Assembly: GCF_902459805.1 (NCBI RefSeq)
Contig: NZ_CABPST010000014.1
Coordinates: 105,926-169,925, forward strand
Length of the DNA: 64,000 nucleotides
Direction: 5' to 3'
Source of the DNA: Pandoraea bronchicola
Lineage (GTDB): Bacteria > Pseudomonadota > Gammaproteobacteria > Burkholderiales > Burkholderiaceae
Each line of letters begins with the position of its first letter. The first letter of the stretch is position 1. A program made the translations under genes and the position numbers. Below are positions 17,546 through 26,621 of the stretch, piece after piece. The notes beneath the pieces were generated by a model that saw only the letters and a list, made by a program, of their open reading frames with translations, made no database searches and had not been told where the DNA came from.

Positions 17546-18419
17546 TCCAGCAGCCGGCGCCAGCATCGAGCGGATCGCGCAGCGTGACGGTGATGGCGCA
17601 GGGATGACCCATCGCCACACCCTGACGGACGACGACGCCACGCTCGCCCGGGGCCAGCCAGCCGTAGCGGCGCGCCCCGTAGAGCAGGGCGGCGGCGGCA
17701 ATGCCGGTCGCCGCATCCTCCGGATAGCCCGACGAACGCGGGAACTGACGCGCTTGCAGTACCGGTAATGCGCGCCCGTCCCCAACGTCTTCGCGGGCAC
17801 ACGGGTACAGACCCGTAGACCCGATGGCGTCGCAGGTGGTGAGCACAGACGTGAAGTCGGGCGTCAACGCTTGCAACTGGTCAACGCTGCGCAGCGGCAC
17901 CAGCGTCTTCACACGGCTGGTCGCGGCGTTGCAGATACCTTCGAGGGCAACGTCGCCGGGGGAAATCCGTAGTGCTGCGCAAACGGCGGCGATCGCGCTG
18001 GCATCGATGACCGGCTCGGTGCGTCCGGGCGGCTGGCTCACTTCGACATGCTCGCCGTCGGCCGCGAGCCGGCCCTCGACGTGCCCGCTAAGCGTCTCGA
18101 TCGCCACGGGGCTGCCGTCCCATCGTCCGGCACGACGCAACACCCACAACGCCCCCAGCGTCGCGTGGCCGCACATCTCCATCTCGTGATTCGGGACGAA
18201 GAAGCGAAAGCGCCAGGCGTTGCCACGGTGTTCCGGGGCCATGACGAACGCACTTTCATGGGCATAGTGCGCGGCGACGGCGCGCATCTCCTCTGCGGTC
18301 ATGGCGTCTGCGTCGAGCACGATGGGCGCAGGATTGCCGCCGTTCTCACCCGCCGGAAAGACACTCACCATTGAGACCGTTGCCGGAGCGGGAAGGGACA
18401 GCGGAGCGGGTGACGTCAT
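17520..18419 (-). CDS. PhzF family isomerase/epimerase-like protein
   Basis: A 299-residue PhzF-family protein with the diaminopimelate-epimerase-like double fold. Motifs are ENGGNPAPIVL near the N-terminus, NHEMEMCGHATLGALWVLR and the C-terminal half signature PEDAATGIAAAALLYG. Family members catalyse cofactor-free isomerisations; in phenazine producers PhzF acts on 2,3-dihydro-3-hydroxyanthranilate, but no phenazine genes are here, so the substrate is unknown. The ATG at 18419 matches the family N-terminus (the extension to 18494 does not). The 3' end overlaps the convergent MFS gene. Confidence 0.85.
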   Translation of the reverse strand: MTSPAPLSLPAPATVSMVSVFPAGENGGNPAPIVLDADAMTAEEMRAVAAHYAHESAFVMAPEHRGNAWRFRFFVPNHEMEMCGHATLGALWVLRRAGRWDGSPVAIETLSGHVEGRLAADGEHVEVSQPPGRTEPVIDASAIAAVCAALRISPGDVALEGICNAATSRVKTLVPLRSVDQLQALTPDFTSVLTTCDAIGSTGLYPCAREDVGDGRALPVLQARQFPRSSGYPEDAATGIAAAALLYGARRYGWLAPGERGVVVRQGVAMGHPCAITVTLRDPLDAGAGCWISGDVHAV

Positions 18420-18956
18420 GGTGATCGTGGGCTCGGAAAATGGGGTGAAAGGAGGCTCGGCAACATATGCCGTCAATCTCGAGCGGCATTGCAATGCACC
18501 GTTTGACGCGTCCTGAAAACGTCAAGATTACGCGCTAAGGCATGCGACTGTCAGGTGTCTGCGTCATGAAACTCCCATCGCTTTTCGGATGCAACCTGGT
18601 TCGCATGCGCATGTCAGCGGTGGATCGCACCGTGCCGTGCGGTGTTGCGAAGTTGACGTCGCTCGCAACGTTACGCCGTGTCAGTTCTCGATGAACGTCG
18701 TGTCGATGCGACATTTCCGTGGCGTGTGATTTCGGAATGTGACCAACGACCGAAGAAGCGTTCGAAATGCAGCGGTGTCCTATGGTCTGCATTCGCGCCG
18801 GCCTCCCAATGATGAAAGGGGATGGCAGGGTGAGAAGCGTCGCACAACGGCCCGCCGGCCGGGGCGACGTCCGAAGACAAGGCATCCGGACTCCGCGTGA
18901 TCGGTTCTGTACAAGGAGAATCGTGAGGTCTTTCCGAGCGGTCGAGCAGGTAAGGC

Positions 18957-19230
18957 AGCGGGATCGGCACGGCCGGCGTGCTCGCCACAATGCCGGTGTT
19001 CTCGCCCTACCCGAGCGCGCGGCTCGTTGGTGGTTCGGCAGCCGCCGCCATCGGCATGATCAACTCGATCGGTCAACTCGCAGGCTTCGTGAGTCCGTTC
19101 TTCATCGGCTGGTGCAAGGACGTGACGCAAAGCACCAACGCGGGGATGCACTGCGTGTCGGCAGCGCTGGCGCTCGGCGCCGTGCGTGCACTCTCGCAAT
19201 CGAAGGAACAGGTCAATCGCCAAGTATTGA
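18957..19230 (+). pseudogene. remnant of an MFS transporter (anion:cation symporter type)
   Basis: Translation from 18957 gives GIGTAGVLATMPVF, then GGSAAAAIGMINSIGQLAGF and VSPFFIGWCKDVTQSTNAGM. This is the pattern of helices 9-11 of MHS/ACS-type symporters for tartrate, phthalate or 4-hydroxyphenylacetate. A TAA lies immediately upstream (18951-18953), no earlier part is recognisable, and the frame runs on into unrelated sequence, so only about 90 residues survive. The 450 bases upstream (18420-18956) show nothing I can support as a gene. Confidence 0.7.
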
Positions 19231-19288
19231 CCGGATGGGGAGAAGGGCGGCGTGGTCCGCTCTCGCGCCATCGATTTGAAGCCAACAA

Positions 19289-19312
19289 AAAAGCTGGCAT
19301 ATGCCAGCTTTT
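19289..19312 (-). terminator. rho-independent terminator of icd
   Basis: A perfect 24-base palindrome (arms AAAAGCTGGCAT / ATGCCAGCTTTT) with A- and T-tracts on its flanks, 75 bases beyond the icd stop. Confidence 0.85.
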
Positions 19313-19325
19313 CTGTTGGTTGCTA

Positions 19326-19351
19326 CCTGGCGGTCCTTACAGACCGCCAGG
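19326..19351 (-). terminator. second stem-loop downstream of icd
   Basis: CCTGGCGGTC (19326-19335) pairs with GACCGCCAGG (19342-19351) around a 6-base loop. It lies between the icd stop and the main terminator; it probably stabilises the mRNA 3' end or adds to termination. Confidence 0.55.
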
Positions 19352-19387
19352 CGCGTTCGACTGACGTCGTCGAACCCCTTTCCTTGC

Positions 19388-21628
19388 TTACGCCTTCGCG
19401 ACGCTTTCCAGCGCAGCGTTGAACGTCTTGCTCGGACGCATGACCTGCTCGAGCTTTTCGAAGTCCGGCTTGTAGTAACCGCCGATATCGGCCGGCTTGC
19501 CCTGCACGTCGGCGAGTTCGCCCACGATGGTCTTCTCGTTCTCGGTCAGTTGCTTGGCCAGCGGTGCGAAGGCCTTGGCCAGAGCGGCGTCTTCCGTCTG
19601 AGCGGCGAGTTCCTGCGACCAGTACATGGCCAGGTAGAACTGGCTGCCACGGTTGTCCAGCTCACCGGTCTTCGGCGACGGATTCTTGTTGTTGTCCAGC
19701 AGCTTGCCGGTGGCAGCGTCCAGCGTCTTGGCAAGAATCTTGGCGCGTTGGTTGCCTGTCTTGATGCCCAGGTCTTCCAGCGAGACGGCCAACGCCAGGA
19801 ATTCACCCAGCGAGTCCCAGCGCAGGTGGTTCTCTTCCACCAGTTGCTTCACGTGCTTCGGTGCCGAGCCGCCAGCACCCGTTTCGTACATGCCGCCACC
19901 GGCCATGAGCGGCACGATCGAGAGCATCTTGGCGCTGGTGCCGAGTTCCATGATCGGGAACAAGTCGGTCAGGTAGTCGCGCAGAATGTTGCCGGTCACC
20001 GAGATGGTGTCCAGACCGCGGATCACGCGCTCGAGCGTGTAACGCATGGCACGCACTTGCGACATGATCTGGATGTCGAGACCGTTGGTGTCGTAATCCT
20101 TCAGGTACGTTTCGACCTTCTTGATCAGTTCGGCTTCGTGCGGACGGTACGGGTCGAGCCAGAACACGGCCGGCATGCCCGAGTTGCGCACGCGATTCAC
20201 GGCGAGCTTCACCCAGTCACGGATCGGTGCGTCCTTAACCTGGCACATACGCCAGATGTCGCCGGCTTCCACGTTCTGCGAGAGCAGCACTTCGCCCGTG
20301 GCGATGTCGACGATGTTCGCCACACCGTCTTCGGCGATTTCGAACGTCTTGTCGTGCGAGCCGTACTCTTCTGCCTTCTGCGCCATCAGGCCCACGTTCG
20401 GCACCGTACCCATCGTGGTCGGATCGAAGTTGCCGTTCGTCTTGCAGAAGTTGATGATTTCCTGATAGATGCGAGCGAACGTGCTTTCCGGGATCACCGC
20501 CTTCGTGTCCTTCGGACGGCCGTCAGCGCCCCACATCTTGCCGCCGATACGGATCATGGCCGGCATCGAGGCATCGACGATCACGTCGTTCGGGGCGTGC
20601 AGGTTCGAGATGCCCTTGGCCGAGTCGACCATCGCCAGTTCCGGACGGTGCTCGTGGCAGGCATGCAGATCGCGGATGATCTCTTCACGCTTCGAGCTGG
20701 GCAGCGATTCGATTTTCTCGTACAGGTTCACGAGACCATTGTTGACGTTCACGCCCAGTTCGTCGAACAGCTTGCCGTGCTTCTCGAAGGCTTCCTTGTA
20801 GAAGATCTTCACGGCGTGGCCAAACACGATCGGGTGCGAGACCTTCATCATCGTGGCCTTCACGTGCAGCGAGAACATCACGCCGGTCTTGCGCGCGTCT
20901 TCCATCTGTTCTTCGTAGAACTCGCACAGCGCCTTCTTGCTCATGAACATGCTGTCGATGATTTCGCCGTCGAGCAGCGAGACCTTCGGCTTGAGAACGA
21001 TCGTCTTGCCGCTCTTCGTGACCAGTTCCATCTTGACGTCACGGGCGCGGTCGAGGGTCATCGACTTTTCGCCGTGGTAGAAGTCGCCATGCTTCATGTG
21101 CGCAACGTGCGTGCGCGAAGCCATGCTCCACTCGCCCATGCTGTGCGGGTGCTTCTTGGCGTAATTCTTGACGGCGAGCGGGGCGCGACGATCCGAGTTG
21201 CCTTCGCGCAGGACCGGGTTCACAGCCGAGCCCAGGCACTTCGAGTAGCGCTTCTGGATGGCCAGCTCTTCGTCGGTCTTCGGATCTTCCGGATAGTCCG
21301 GAATCTTGTAGCCCTTCGATTGCAGTTCCTTGATGGCGCTCTGGAGCTGGAACACCGACGCGCTGATGTTCGGCAGCTTGATGATGTTCGTGTTCGGGTC
21401 TTGCGTAAGACGGCCCAGCTCGGCGAGGTTGTCCGGCACGCGCTGTTCTTCGGTCAGGAATTCGGGGAACTCACCGAGGATACGGCCCGAGACCGAGATG
21501 TCGCTCGTCTCGACCGACACGCCCGCCGGTGCCGTGAACGTACGGATGATCGGAAGGAAGGAGCCGGTGGCCAGAAGCGGTGCTTCGTCGGTCAGGGTGT
21601 AGATGATGCTGGGTTGCTGCGTACTCAT
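19388..21628 (-). CDS. icd: NADP-dependent isocitrate dehydrogenase, monomeric (IDH-II)
   Basis: About 746 residues, the length of monomeric NADP-IDHs (near 740) rather than the ~420-residue dimeric form. It oxidatively decarboxylates isocitrate to 2-oxoglutarate in the TCA cycle. Recognisable segments include [70 protein letters not shown], and [20 protein letters not shown] near the C-terminus. The ATG at 21628 gives [10 protein letters not shown]; the open frame upstream to 21706 is not family-like. Single-gene transcription is likely, ending at the palindromic terminator downstream. A 16-bp palindrome 144 bases upstream may be its operator. Confidence 0.95.
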   Translation of the reverse strand: MSTQQPSIIYTLTDEAPLLATGSFLPIIRTFTAPAGVSVETSDISVSGRILGEFPEFLTEEQRVPDNLAELGRLTQDPNTNIIKLPNISASVFQLQSAIKELQSKGYKIPDYPEDPKTDEELAIQKRYSKCLGSAVNPVLREGNSDRRAPLAVKNYAKKHPHSMGEWSMASRTHVAHMKHGDFYHGEKSMTLDRARDVKMELVTKSGKTIVLKPKVSLLDGEIIDSMFMSKKALCEFYEEQMEDARKTGVMFSLHVKATMMKVSHPIVFGHAVKIFYKEAFEKHGKLFDELGVNVNNGLVNLYEKIESLPSSKREEIIRDLHACHEHRPELAMVDSAKGISNLHAPNDVIVDASMPAMIRIGGKMWGADGRPKDTKAVIPESTFARIYQEIINFCKTNGNFDPTTMGTVPNVGLMAQKAEEYGSHDKTFEIAEDGVANIVDIATGEVLLSQNVEAGDIWRMCQVKDAPIRDWVKLAVNRVRNSGMPAVFWLDPYRPHEAELIKKVETYLKDYDTNGLDIQIMSQVRAMRYTLERVIRGLDTISVTGNILRDYLTDLFPIMELGTSAKMLSIVPLMAGGGMYETGAGGSAPKHVKQLVEENHLRWDSLGEFLALAVSLEDLGIKTGNQRAKILAKTLDAATGKLLDNNKNPSPKTGELDNRGSQFYLAMYWSQELAAQTEDAALAKAFAPLAKQLTENEKTIVGELADVQGKPADIGGYYKPDFEKLEQVMRPSKTFNAALESVAKA

Positions 21629-21771
21629 CGCTGGTCTCGGATTCAAGAAGCAGGGAAAGGTGGGGGAACGCCGCTGACTGAGGTGACAGTCCGCTAGCCA
21701 TGACAAATTTCCCTGATTGTGACACGGGTCGGGGGCAAAACTGAAATGCCTTTTCGTAATGTGAATGCTTG

Positions 21772-21787
21772 GGTCTTATATAAGACC
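21772..21787. promoter_or_regulatory. 16-bp perfect palindrome GGTCTTATATAAGACC
   Basis: Located in the 607-base gap between the divergent icd (start 21628) and Slam-like gene (start 22236). The AT-rich core and exact symmetry fit a dimeric regulator site, such as those of GntR-family proteins that control TCA genes; the regulator is not identified. The rest of the gap has a C7 run at 22081-22087 and AT-rich DNA near 21890-21930 but no supported gene. Confidence 0.45.
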
Positions 21788-22235
21788 GGCTCTGTAGGCC
21801 GCATAAATTCGTGGAAAACCCCGCAGCATGGGGCAGGGCTTCGCTCAGACGGGGTGGCGAGAGGGCGGTGATGAGATGGGAATTTCAATGGATATATGTT
21901 TTGAATAGAATAAATTTATCGAAAGGCATGGTGAAGTTGAGGCTGGCGGGCGAACCATTCTGCGCATGAGGCGGGGGCGCGACACCCTGATTTCTCGCTT
22001 CCCAGGCGTCGGGCGTTGCGCTCTAATGGCGCCCACGCGTCGGTCCCGAGGTGCTTCTGTCCCGGGCTCAGTGTCTCCCTCCCCCCCAGCAGTCTGCCGC
22101 GCGTTCATTGCCGTTGCCGTCACGGAACAGAGAGACGTCAGGCAGTGCTATCGGCTGCACAAAGCAAAACTAATAGTCAGACCAGCAAGAGGCTACCGGC
22201 ACGCTCGGGGCTTCCTCGTATCGGGGATTCATAGC

Positions 22236-23654
22236 ATGTCCGTTCTATCGCTTTGCCGGAGTGCGTTCGCCGCAGCGGCGCTTTCTGCTGTCCTGACGGG
22301 TGGCGCGTACGCTTCGGATGGTAATGGGCCTCCCGCTGCCGAGGCGCGCTCCTCCCTTCCGTCTGACCAGTTCGACTCGCGTAACGCAAGAGATGCGGCG
22401 ATCCGCCGGGCGCGCGCCTTCATGCATGCGAAGTCGCCCGAGGAGGCCTATGCCGTGCTGGCTCCGCTGGAGGGCCGTCTGTCCGGGGATTCCGAGTACG
22501 ACTATCTGCTTGGCATTGTGGCTGCGGACAGCCGTCATCTCGACGTTGCCGAGCGAGCGTTGAAACGTAGCGCGGCGGCGCGTCCCGGAGACGGGCCGAC
22601 CCACCTCGAGCTCGCGCGCACTTATTTCTTGCTTGGGCAGCGCGAGAATGCGCGACGCGAATTCGAGCGCGTGGCCGCAGGCGACGTGCCGGAAGGCGTC
22701 CGTCCGGTGATTCAGGCCTATCTGAATGCGATCGATGCGCCGGTGGGCGTGCGCACGGCGTGGTCGGGGTACGTACAAGGCAATTTCGGACGTGACACCA
22801 ATGCCAACAATGCGACGACCAACTCGTCGATCGCGATTCCGGCGCTTGGCGGTCTGGTCTTCGTGCTCGACGGTAACGCGCGAGGCACGCCTGCCAACTT
22901 TGGCGATGTGAGCGGCGGGCTTTCGGTGCGTCACGCAGTGACGGACAACCTTGTTATCTCGGGGGGGGGGGCCGATATCGACATGCGTCGCTACGGCGGT
23001 AACGCTCGTGCGTTCGACCAGGGCAGTTATATGTTCCAGCTCGGGGCGAACTGGCTGTCGGGGCCCAACAACTTCGGCCTGCAATATGCCAATCAGCACA
23101 TGTGGCTGGATGCCGAGAGCTATCGCAATCTCAACGGCTTCACGGCGCAGTGGACGCGCGACCTCGGCGACAGCCTTCAGGCTGCCGTCTTCACGCAATA
23201 CACCCCACTGCGCTACATGGGCACGAACTCGCGCGATGTGAACCGGGCGCTTGGCGGCGCTTCGCTCGTCAAGGGGTTCGCGTCGGCGTACGGCGCACCT
23301 GTGGTGTATGCGTCGATGTACGCGGGGCGGGAGAGTCCCAAGGACAGCAATGCTGACGCATTCGGCAATCACCTATGGGGTGGGCGCGTCGGCGGGGAGT
23401 GGCATGTGATGCCCGATCAGGTGCTGTTCTCGAATGTGAGCTTCGAGCGGCGGAATTACGACACGCTCGACAGTATGTTTCTCGTCGAACGTCACGATCG
23501 TCAGCTCGATGTGCGCGCGGGGTATTCGTATTTCGTGACGAAGGCGTTTTCGATCACGCCGCAGTACAGCTTCACCCGCAATCGTTCCACCCTGACGCTG
23601 TATGACTATCACCGCAGTGTGTACGAAATCGTGGCTCGCTATGACTTCCGCTGA
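22236..23654 (+). CDS. Slam-type outer-membrane translocator (TPR + DUF560 barrel), predicted type XI secretion
   Basis: 472 residues. The ATG at 22236 gives a Sec signal (MSVLSLCRSAFAAAALSAVL ending AYA). Residues about 50-190 are TPR-like helices (DAAIRRARAFMHAKSPEEAY, AERALKRSAAARPGDGPTHL, ARTYFLLGQRENARREFERV), and about 190-472 form a beta-barrel ending YEIVARYDFR. This two-part design and length match surface lipoprotein assembly modulators, which move specific cargo across the outer membrane. A run of 11 G at 22961-22971 (codons 242-246) sits in the barrel and would allow frame switching. The next gene, 67 bases downstream, has the features of a Slam cargo. Frame is intact in this sequence. 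Confidence 0.75.
   Translation: MSVLSLCRSAFAAAALSAVLTGGAYASDGNGPPAAEARSSLPSDQFDSRNARDAAIRRARAFMHAKSPEEAYAVLAPLEGRLSGDSEYDYLLGIVAADSRHLDVAERALKRSAAARPGDGPTHLELARTYFLLGQRENARREFERVAAGDVPEGVRPVIQAYLNAIDAPVGVRTAWSGYVQGNFGRDTNANNATTNSSIAIPALGGLVFVLDGNARGTPANFGDVSGGLSVRHAVTDNLVISGGGADIDMRRYGGNARAFDQGSYMFQLGANWLSGPNNFGLQYANQHMWLDAESYRNLNGFTAQWTRDLGDSLQAAVFTQYTPLRYMGTNSRDVNRALGGASLVKGFASAYGAPVVYASMYAGRESPKDSNADAFGNHLWGGRVGGEWHVMPDQVLFSNVSFERRNYDTLDSMFLVERHDRQLDVRAGYSYFVTKAFSITPQYSFTRNRSTLTLYDYHRSVYEIVARYDFR
22961..22971 (+). repeat. G11 homopolymer tract within the Slam-like gene
   Basis: Eleven consecutive G encode part of Ser242, Gly243-245 and part of Ala246. Gaining or losing one G would truncate the barrel. 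It is the longest homopolymer I see in the window. Confidence 0.95.
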
Positions 23655-23721
23655 CCACGCCCGGGCGCTTGCCCCTTTGATCGATGCCGAGTTTCACCGT
23701 CCCAATCCGGAGCGAGACATC

Positions 23722-24861
23722 ATGATGCTCAAGCCGTTGCTGACGCGTCGCGCGTCGCGTAAATCTGTCCGGCGCGTTGCCAGGTTGTTGGTCGCATTGC
23801 CCGGGATACTGGCCCTCGGTCCGATGACGGCCATTGCGCAAGGCGTTCCCACTGACTTCGGCCGGTTCACCGGGCCATCGTCGCCGGGGAGCAATGCGCC
23901 CGGTGGTATGGCGCCAGGGCTCTATGTTCAAGTGACCGACGGCCTGATCCAGCTCTCGAACCCGGGCGGCACACAGCAATTTACTCCTGGGCAGTTCGGC
24001 TTCATGCCGGTGTTGGCACTGGCGCCGCCGGTCGTCGTGCCGGTGAATCCGGGGCTGGTGTTCACGCCACCGCCGATTTTTCAGCAACCTTCAACGCCTG
24101 CGGGGCCGCCAGGGATCTCCGTCGTTGCGCCGACCCCTCCGGTCGTCACGCCGCCTGTGGCCACGACTCCCGATCCGCTCAAGAGCGGGCCGCGCTACGC
24201 CTTGTTCAACTGGGGCTCTGACGGTCTCGGTTATCTCGGCGTGGGAAACGCTACGTTCAATGCGCAGAGCTGGCTGACGAATTTCACGGGCTCGGCCATG
24301 CCGTTCTCGGTGAACTCGGCGGTGACGGTGGCGGACGTCGGCCAGCTTGACGATCTGGGGTGGGGGCGTTGGACGTCGGGCAGCATTTCGGATCACGGCG
24401 AGGCCTTCGATGTGTCGACGTGGAAGTCGGGCATGCCGTACGTTGTGGGGCGGCCGACAACGGATGCCAACCTACCGGTGTCAGGATCGATGACGTATTC
24501 GCTCGCCGGTGCGACGAAAGCCATCGATATGGCGACAGGCGCGGTCGGCACGTTGTCGGGATCGTTGACCATCGACTTCCAGAACGCGCGATACAACGTC
24601 ACGCCGAATCTGAATGTGGCGATGGCCGCCGGGCCGACTTACGTTACCGGCTCGGGCATGACGCAGGTCGGACCGGATGGTGCGCGCGCCACCTTCAGCA
24701 CCGTGACGCAAAACGTGACAGGCGGCGCGTGTGCCGGCAGCTCGTGCACATTCTCGACGCAAGGAGTGCTGACGGGAGCGGCGGCGAACAATGCCGGGAT
24801 CGTTTATTCGCTCACGGGACCGGATGTGCGTGTGACGGGGGCGGCAGGCTTCAAGCGCTGA
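23722..24861 (+). CDS. secreted protein with FecR-like segment and TbpB-like C-terminal barrel; probable Slam cargo
   Basis: 379 residues. GGAG lies 9 bases upstream of the ATG at 23722. The Arg-rich Sec signal ends ALGPMTAIA, with no lipobox cysteine, so the protein should be soluble once exported. Residues about 60-110 (APGLYVQVTDGLIQLSNPGG, FTPGQFGFMP) resemble FecR-type beta segments; a Pro/Val-rich linker follows to about 150. The C-terminal 180 residues (SGSMTYSLAGATKAID, GSLTIDFQNARYNVTPNLNV, GVLTGAAANNAGIVYSL) follow the GxFxGxxA pattern of the 8-stranded TbpB barrel recognised by Slams. The upstream translocator and shared direction support cargo status. Ligand unknown. Confidence 0.62.
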   Translation: MMLKPLLTRRASRKSVRRVARLLVALPGILALGPMTAIAQGVPTDFGRFTGPSSPGSNAPGGMAPGLYVQVTDGLIQLSNPGGTQQFTPGQFGFMPVLALAPPVVVPVNPGLVFTPPPIFQQPSTPAGPPGISVVAPTPPVVTPPVATTPDPLKSGPRYALFNWGSDGLGYLGVGNATFNAQSWLTNFTGSAMPFSVNSAVTVADVGQLDDLGWGRWTSGSISDHGEAFDVSTWKSGMPYVVGRPTTDANLPVSGSMTYSLAGATKAIDMATGAVGTLSGSLTIDFQNARYNVTPNLNVAMAAGPTYVTGSGMTQVGPDGARATFSTVTQNVTGGACAGSSCTFSTQGVLTGAAANNAGIVYSLTGPDVRVTGAAGFKR

Positions 24862-24950
24862 GAGAGGCGACGACGGGGGAGGGGCGGAGATGGCATCCCC
24901 TGTCGTTGAGGCGAAGCAGCGATGTGTTGAAAGAGAACGCCGAAAGCAAA

Positions 24951-24975
24951 AAGGGCCGACGCATCGTCGGCCCTT
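24951..24975 (-). terminator. terminator of tRNA-Val transcript
   Basis: AAGGGCCGACG (24951-24961) pairs perfectly with CGTCGGCCCTT (24965-24975). On the minus strand it follows the tRNA 3' end and is trailed by a T-tract. Confidence 0.85.
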
Positions 24976-24981
24976 CGAATC

Positions 24982-25056
24982 TGGTGGGTGGTACAGGGAT
25001 TGAACCTGTGACCCCTGCCGTGTGAAGGCAGTGCTCTACCGCTGAGCTAACCACCC
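24982..25056 (-). tRNA. tRNA-Val (anticodon CAC)
   Basis: Read on the minus strand: 7-bp acceptor GGGTGGT/ACCACCC, D-arm GCTC...GAGC, anticodon stem CTGCC/GGCAG around TTCACAC (anticodon CAC, codon GUG), T-arm ACAGG TTCAATC CCTGT and encoded CCA. 75 bases with CCA. All stems pair. Confidence 0.97.
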
Positions 25057-25083
25057 AAATCATTAACTAAATCAATGATTTAG
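25057..25083. repeat. AT-rich inverted repeats next to tRNA-Val
   Basis: CTAAATCA-A-TGATTTAG (25067-25083) is a near-continuous palindrome, and AAATCATT (25057-25064) is a third matching half. It abuts the 5' end of the tRNA gene, so it may form part of its promoter region or mark an old insertion. No integrase or duplicated tRNA end is visible. The 268-base gap to dnaQ holds no gene. Confidence 0.4.
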
Positions 25084-25324
25084 TGCTGATTGCTGAAGCT
25101 TTCGTTTCGCAATCAGGAGCAGAACTTTAACTGTTTTCGCAGAAGCCTGCAACCTTTCTTTTGTTCTTTTTTTGCTGCCGCCGTGACGATATCTCTCGAT
25201 CACTTCACGCCGTTTCTTGCGATGACTCGCAAGCAGCAAAGACAGCGATTATAGGGATGTTTTCTTCACTTGGGAAGGGCTTCGTGCGAAATTTTCGCAA
25301 AGTCCCGGATCGTTCTGCGCGGGC

Positions 25325-26065
25325 TCACGCGGCTGAGGCCACATCGCTCTCGGGCGGAGGCGGTTCCTTGCGCCACACGCACGTGCCCTTCATGCCTTTG
25401 TCGATGCCGTTCAGCACATCGTCGTGCAGCGCAATTTCGTCGGTCGCGGCGGCGATGACAGGAAGATCGAACTGACGCAGCGAGATCTTCTCGCGATTCG
25501 CGCCGGCTTCGCCATCGTCGCCATCGCTCGTGTCGATAACGAGGCTTTCCTGACCGCGCGTCATCGCCAGGTAGACGTCGGCAAGCAGTTCTGCGTCGAG
25601 CAAGGCGCCGTGCAGCGTGCGGTGCGCATTGTTCACGCCGAGACGCTCGCAAAGGGCATCCAGCGAATTGCGTCGGCCGGGGAACATCTCACGGGCCCGC
25701 ATCAGCGTGTCGATCAGGCCCGAGCAGTGTTGCATGAACGGCGGCCAGCCGAGGCGGCCGAACTCCATGTCGAGAAAGCCCAGGTCGAACGCCGCGTTAT
25801 GGATGATGATCTCGGCGTCGCGGCAGTATTCGCGCAACTCTTCCGCGATGTCTGCGAATTTGGGCTTGTCGGAGAGGAATTCGGTGGTCAGCCCGTGCAC
25901 TGCCAATGCGCCCGGATCGCTGTCGCGTTCGGGGTTGATGTAGAAGTGCAGGTTGTTGCCGGTCAGGCGGCGATTGACCAGTTCGACGCAACCGATTTCC
26001 AGCAGACGGTCACCCGTCTTGGCATTCAGGCCTGTGGTTTCGGTATCGAGGATCAGTTGTCGCAT
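25325..26065 (-). CDS. dnaQ: DNA polymerase III epsilon subunit (3'-5' proofreading exonuclease)
   Basis: 246 residues, close to E. coli DnaQ. Exonuclease motifs are complete: Exo I ILDTETTGL near the N-terminus (Asp/Glu ligands), Exo II HNAAFDLGFLDMEF, Exo III with HRTLHGALLDAELLADVYLA (conserved His and Asp). The C-terminal tail would bind the polymerase alpha subunit. The ATG at 26065 places MRQLILDTETTG at the expected N-terminus; the extension to 26125 is not family-like. It follows rnhA by 98 bases on the same strand, the rnhA-dnaQ arrangement common in proteobacteria. Confidence 0.95.
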   Translation of the reverse strand: MRQLILDTETTGLNAKTGDRLLEIGCVELVNRRLTGNNLHFYINPERDSDPGALAVHGLTTEFLSDKPKFADIAEELREYCRDAEIIIHNAAFDLGFLDMEFGRLGWPPFMQHCSGLIDTLMRAREMFPGRRNSLDALCERLGVNNAHRTLHGALLDAELLADVYLAMTRGQESLVIDTSDGDDGEAGANREKISLRQFDLPVIAAATDEIALHDDVLNGIDKGMKGTCVWRKEPPPPESDVASAA

Positions 26066-26163
26066 GATGTTCGGTGAGTCTCGTGTGCTTTCGGAATTGG
26101 CGCGCTGCGAGGCATGACGCTTCACGCAACGCGCGGAGGGTGCTCAGGGAACCGGCCGCCGTG

Positions 26164-26610
26164 CTAACCGCGACGCAGACTCTCCACGCCGCGATTGGCC
26201 AACTGGTCGGCCGCTTCGTTGCCTTCGTGTCCGGCATGGCCTTTCACCCAGCGCCAGTCGATTTCATGCTTCTGCGAGACGACGTCGAGCGTCTGCCAAA
26301 GGTCGGCGTTTTTCACCGGCTCTTTGGCGGCCGTCTTCCAGCCACGCGCCTTCCAGCCGTGAATCCACTCGCTGATGCCCTTTTGCACATACTGCGAGTC
26401 GGTGTGAAGCACAACGTGGCAAGGCTTGTTCAGGGCTTCGAGCGCACGAATGACGGCAAGAAGCTCCATGCGGTTGTTGGTGGTGTTGGCTTCGCCGCCG
26501 AACATTTCCTTGCGGTGTTTGCCCGCGACGAGCAGGGCGCCCCAACCGCCGGGGCCGGGATTGCCTTTGCAGGCACCGTCGGTATAAATCTCAACTTGCG
26601 GCAAGGTCAT
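26164..26610 (-). CDS. rnhA: ribonuclease HI
   Basis: 148 residues. It cleaves RNA in RNA-DNA hybrids. The four catalytic carboxylates are in place: [17 protein letters not shown] (Asp), [13 protein letters not shown] (Glu), [10 protein letters not shown] (Asp) and [17 protein letters not shown] (Asp), together with the basic-protrusion segment [13 protein letters not shown]. It lies 11 bases downstream of the methyltransferase stop and upstream of dnaQ, so the three are probably co-transcribed. Confidence 0.96.
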   Translation of the reverse strand: MTLPQVEIYTDGACKGNPGPGGWGALLVAGKHRKEMFGGEANTTNNRMELLAVIRALEALNKPCHVVLHTDSQYVQKGISEWIHGWKARGWKTAAKEPVKNADLWQTLDVVSQKHEIDWRWVKGHAGHEGNEAADQLANRGVESLRRG

Positions 26611-26621
26611 CTCTCAAACAA

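Noticed and set aside
18535-18990. 151-residue minus-strand frame next to the MFS remnant
   Set aside because: Overlaps the recognisable plus-strand MFS fragment and has no family pattern.
19301-21697. 798-residue open frame on the plus strand
   Set aside because: Exactly opposite icd; His/Val/Leu-rich composition and no motif.
24982-25083. tRNA-Val as an integration site of a genomic island
   Set aside because: No integrase, no duplicated tRNA end and ordinary housekeeping genes on the upstream side.
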